From: Ruminococcus flavefaciens
GTDB taxonomy: Bacteria; Bacillota; Clostridia; Oscillospirales; Ruminococcaceae
NCBI RefSeq assembly: GCF_900116855.1
Contig: NZ_UETD01000005.1
Span: 186,001 to 250,000 of the forward strand
Direction of reading: 5' to 3'
Length of the DNA stretch: 64,000 bases
The notes beneath the pieces are model-generated. The model ran no database searches. It was not told the DNA's origin and worked only from the letters and a program-made list of their open reading frames with translations. Of this stretch, positions 61,419-64,000 are shown in pieces (the stretch's first letter is position 1; every line of letters starts with the position of its first letter). A program made the position numbers and the translations under genes.

Positions 61419-62126
61419 TTATTCCTCTTCTTCTGCTTCAAACTTGTAGCCTACGCCCCATACTGTCTTGAGGGTCCACTTGTCGGAAACGCCCTCCAGC
61501 TTTTCGCGGAGACGCTTGATGTGGACGTCGATAGTTCTGGAGTCGCCGTAGTACTCGAAGCCCCAGACCTCATCAAGAAGCTGGTCACGGGTATAAACTC
61601 TGTTGGGATTGGAAGCAAGGTAATAAAGAAGCTCCAGCTCCTTAGGGGGGGTATCGATATTCTTGCCGTTGACCTTCAGCTCATAGCTGTCCATATTGAC
61701 AGAGAGCTTGTCGTAGTGGACTTCCTTTGACTCGGGCTCAGCCATACCTGTGCCAACGCGGCGTGTAACAGCGTTGATACGGGCAATGACCTCCTTTGCG
61801 TCGAAGGGCTTTACTATATAGTCGTCAGCACCCAGTTCAAGACCGATGACCTTGTCGATGGTCTCTCCCTTGGCAGTTATCATGATTATCGGGACATTCG
61901 AGATCTTTCTGATCTCGCGGCAGACCTGCCAGCCGTCCTTTCCGGGGAGCATTATATCAAGAAGCACCATATCGGGGCTCAGAGCTTTGAATTTAACGAC
62001 AGCGTCGTCGCCGTCATGGCATAAAAGAACGCTGTATCCGTCCTTTTCGAGGTATAGTCTGAGAAGATCGCATATGTTTTTATCGTCGTCAACTATAAGG
62101 ACTTTTGGATTTTTTTCATTGGCCAT
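61419..62126 (-). CDS. OmpR-family response regulator
   Basis: About 235 residues. The receiver domain (1-120) keeps all key residues: Asp13 and Asp14 in VDDDKN, phospho-acceptor Asp57 in LLDIMLPG, Thr84 and Lys106 in DYIVKPF. The winged-helix DNA-binding domain (about 135-230) has the OmpR signature TPPKELELLYYLASNPNRVY and VDVHIKRLREKLE-like end (here IDVHIKRLREKLE). It starts with its own consensus promoter, likely autoregulated. Start: ATG at 62126 after AAGGAAGG; the ATG at 62153 has no binding site. It is the in-window candidate to bind the 11-base TTTAAGG repeats, though nothing proves it. Confidence 0.95.
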   Translation of the reverse strand: MANEKNPKVLIVDDDKNICDLLRLYLEKDGYSVLLCHDGDDAVVKFKALSPDMVLLDIMLPGKDGWQVCREIRKISNVPIIMITAKGETIDKVIGLELGADDYIVKPFDAKEVIARINAVTRRVGTGMAEPESKEVHYDKLSVNMDSYELKVNGKNIDTPPKELELLYYLASNPNRVYTRDQLLDEVWGFEYYGDSRTIDVHIKRLREKLEGVSDKWTLKTVWGVGYKFEAEEEE

Positions 62127-62169
62127 TGTTTTAATACCTTCCTTCCGTATCAAACATTATATTAAGATA

Positions 62170-62198
62170 ATTATACCGCAAAGAGCAGAAAATGTCAA
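62170..62198 (-). promoter_or_regulatory. sigma-A promoter of the regulator-kinase-protease operon
   Basis: On the minus strand: TTGACA (62193-62198), 17-base spacer, TATAAT (62170-62175). Confidence 0.93.
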
Positions 62199-62248
62199 TC
62201 AAATTCCGTTATTTTTTTAAACTCAGTGTACTTTCATATATACATTTT

Positions 62249-62932
62249 TTACAATCTCGAAAACATATCACAGACAGCGCAGATAAGCTCGGTATTTGTG
62301 GGCTTTTCGGCAAGTCTGCCCTCCGTGAGTCTTGTGAGGGCGCCGTTTTCGAGAATGTGTGAGCTAAGGTTCCGCATCGCTCTTTCCACAAGCTTTGGAG
62401 ATGTGGAAAAGCTCTCGGCGGTCTCCTCATATATGCTGCCCATGCCGCCCCATAGACGGTGAGGAGCATTTATGCACAGCTCCGCCGCCTTTGCGAGGTA
62501 GTGAAAGCCGCTGAGCCTTCTGGGAAAGCCTGTTTCCTCGAGAAACAGCTCTATCCGTTCAATGGCGGAGCTGCCGCAGCTCAGGTGCAGGAGAATGCTG
62601 CTGCATATATCGGGGACCGAGCAGGGCATGATGAATATTTCCTCGGCGCCTGCCTGTCGGAAGTGCCTGCGGACTGCCGCCGAGGGAGTGTACAGCCCTA
62701 TGAATACCGACCTGCCATTTTCGGCTGCATTGCGGACAAGCTTCAGCAGCCTTTCATCGGCGCGGTAGGTGAACAGCAGTATACCGTCATATTCACCGAA
62801 AGGCGCTCTGCGGAGCATCTCATTTATCGCAGGGCGGCAGCACTCGGCGGTCAGTCCCGCGTTCATGCAGCGCTGAGCGATTATCCTGCCGATAGCGGCA
62901 GAGCTGTCGAAGATGAGCAGGTTTTTCCGCAT
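62249..62932 (-). CDS. Spo0A-like protein with degenerate receiver domain
   Basis: 227 residues. The C-terminal 100 or so (about 124-227) match the Spo0A DNA-binding domain: IERIELFLEETGFPRRLSGF, then LVERAMRNL, and the hallmark EKPTNTELICAVCDMF. Residues 3-117 have receiver-like length and secondary structure, but the phosphorylation site is lost: position 54, where the acceptor Asp should sit after YDGILL, is Phe, the acidic pair is reduced to Asp9-Ser10, and the conserved Lys before Pro is Met102. Start: ATG at 62932 five bases after AGGAGG. It is a divergent paralogue or a descendant of Spo0A working without phosphorylation. Target genes unknown. Confidence 0.8.
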   Translation of the reverse strand: MRKNLLIFDSSAAIGRIIAQRCMNAGLTAECCRPAINEMLRRAPFGEYDGILLFTYRADERLLKLVRNAAENGRSVFIGLYTPSAAVRRHFRQAGAEEIFIMPCSVPDICSSILLHLSCGSSAIERIELFLEETGFPRRLSGFHYLAKAAELCINAPHRLWGGMGSIYEETAESFSTSPKLVERAMRNLSSHILENGALTRLTEGRLAEKPTNTELICAVCDMFSRL

Positions 62933-62978
62933 ATAGTCCTCCTGTTTCAAGGGGCACAGACAGCCCTTTTTGCGAAAG

Positions 62979-63001
62979 CAGCGGCATTGCTGCCGCCGCT
63001 G
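62979..63001 (-). terminator. hairpin after the Tim44-domain gene, weak terminator
   Basis: CAGCGGC pairs with GCCGCTG (7 bp) around a 9-base loop. On the minus strand the following bases are not a clean T run, so termination may be partial, letting transcripts enter the Spo0A-like gene. Confidence 0.4.
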
Positions 63002-63017
63002 TGTTTATATGCTGTGA

Positions 63018-63938
63018 TCAGACTGTTCTCTGGGATATAGCTCTGATATTGCTTACAGCCCAGTCGAAGGTATCTGTGTGGAGCACAGAGCCGCAGTATT
63101 CACATACCGCAGACTGATTTATGTCCACATTTGCGCCGCAGTACGGACAGGTCTGTGATGTTGTGCCTGTTGAGCGGCTGGTCTGGACACCTGTTGACCT
63201 TACCAGTGACCATTCATAGGTCATGAACTTCTCTCTGGTATTGCTTCCGCGGATGATATTGCCTGTGCGGTCGTCCTTGACATAGTCCACTATCCTTGTG
63301 TTGATACGGGCGACCATAACGTCCATACCGCTTTCCTGCTTCCAGCCGAGGAGCTCGACGCTGAGCACTGCTATACGCTCGATATAGTTGGTCTGACGGT
63401 TCAGGCGGTAGTTATTGAGCTGCCTGTCCATCTGCGAGAAATATGCGTCGGTAAGGTAGGGGCGCAGAGGCGAGAGGTCCTTAGCCTGCCACTGATTCTG
63501 GAAGCGGACATAGAGATTGGACAGCTTCTCCTTAAATTCAGACGGTGCAAATGACGGGTCGATCTGCTGATAATCGTTGATATTCCGCAGATTGGTCTGC
63601 TGCGGAGCCCGATAGGGGGTCTGAGAGCCGCGTGATGAGCTGCCCGAAGACCTTGAAGAGCCTATTATTATCACCACTATCACGATAATGATGATAAAGC
63701 CAAGGCTGCCTATATCTAAAGAACCCGAGGAGCTTCCTCCGCTGTATGAATAGTCGTCGTCCCAACCTCCGCTGTCCCAGTCTCCGCCGCTGTCCCAGTC
63801 TCCGCCGCTGTCCCAGCCGCCTCCGAAATCGGAGTCGCCCGAGAAGTCGCCGAAGTCAAGAGCGCGGCTCTTCATTGGTACTATCATCAGTCCCAGAATG
63901 AGAATGATGACAGGTATTATTCTCAGTATTTTTTTCAT
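63018..63938 (-). CDS. Tim44-like domain membrane protein with zinc ribbon
   Basis: 306 residues. Signal-like N-terminal helix (about 5-24), a Gly/Asp/Ser/Trp-rich stretch with tandem GGDWDSGG units (about 35-75), a membrane helix (about 80-95), a Ser/Arg linker, then a Tim44-like fold (about 130-245: RFQNQWQAKDLSPLRPYLTD) and a zinc ribbon with CPYCG and CEYCG (about 266-285). Bacterial proteins of this shape are of unknown function, possibly a lipid- or protein-binding membrane factor. No obvious operon partner upstream in the 62 bases left in the window, where I see nothing else. Confidence 0.82.
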   Translation of the reverse strand: MKKILRIIPVIILILGLMIVPMKSRALDFGDFSGDSDFGGGWDSGGDWDSGGDWDSGGWDDDYSYSGGSSSGSLDIGSLGFIIIIVIVVIIIGSSRSSGSSSRGSQTPYRAPQQTNLRNINDYQQIDPSFAPSEFKEKLSNLYVRFQNQWQAKDLSPLRPYLTDAYFSQMDRQLNNYRLNRQTNYIERIAVLSVELLGWKQESGMDVMVARINTRIVDYVKDDRTGNIIRGSNTREKFMTYEWSLVRSTGVQTSRSTGTTSQTCPYCGANVDINQSAVCEYCGSVLHTDTFDWAVSNIRAISQRTV

Positions 63939-64000
63939 GGTGTTATCCCCCTATCCGTATCTTGTTTACAGAGTTTTCTGTGATATTCCCTTGATATTCC

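Overview
The window looks like chromosome of a low-to-mid GC Gram-positive anaerobe of the class Clostridia, most likely Ruminococcus or a close relative (inferred from gene content, not from a database match). The signs are: strong AGGAGG ribosome-binding sites; consensus TTGACA/TATAAT-type promoters, almost all with 17-base spacers; a zinc-type S14 and zinc-lid adenylate kinase; an uninterrupted S10-spc-alpha ribosomal operon; a Thr-rich surface protein ending in an SPKTG sorting signal; and palindromic TAGCC-type intergenic repeats.

Bases 1-7 kb, minus strand: a MacB-type ABC ATPase (cut by the window edge) and its FtsX permease; two secreted peptidoglycan hydrolases with the same duplicated C-terminal tail; a CPBP-family membrane protease with an XRE regulator. 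Bases 7-11.5 kb: an LRR surface protein, a 313-base nested inverted-repeat element, a methyltransferase, a Gly-Arg-His tRNA operon on the minus strand and a small membrane protein. Bases 11.6-18.9 kb (cluster A): two sugar-type ABC permeases, an HlyD-like adaptor, a MacB-core-like membrane protein and a solute-binding lipoprotein with a propeller-like front half. Bases 19-25.4 kb: two paralogous DUF4190-type membrane proteins, each with its own near-identical promoter, a DUF2752 protein, a polysaccharide flippase, DeoD, a possible regulated small RNA and a NatAB-type ABC exporter.

Bases 25.6-37.6 kb (cluster B) form one long operon behind a consensus promoter and an attenuator-like hairpin: a giant solute-binding protein with carbohydrate-binding-like front domains, two permeases, an NHL/TPR membrane-anchored protein, a Yip1-like protein, a DUF5696-type protein and two more permeases. 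Neither cluster A nor B encodes an ATPase, so both probably borrow a shared MsiK-like one. A GDPD membrane protein and an acyltransferase follow.

Bases 41.1-57.1 kb hold the whole ribosomal protein operon from rpsJ to rplQ, including secY, adk, map, infA and rpoA. It has a long structured leader with an intrinsic terminator before rpsJ and a compact folded RNA between rpsJ and rplC. Next come yajC and a TIGR04086 membrane protein whose Shine-Dalgarno lies inside the preceding terminator stem. The right end, on the minus strand, holds a response regulator, histidine kinase and HtrA protease operon (a CssRS/HtrA-like arrangement), a Spo0A-like protein with a dead receiver domain, and a Tim44-domain zinc-ribbon membrane protein.

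The observations most worth following are the two ATPase-less transporter clusters, the pseudo-receiver Spo0A paralogue, the ribosomal leader RNAs, the 313-base inverted-repeat element and the OmpR-type direct repeats in front of a possible small RNA.
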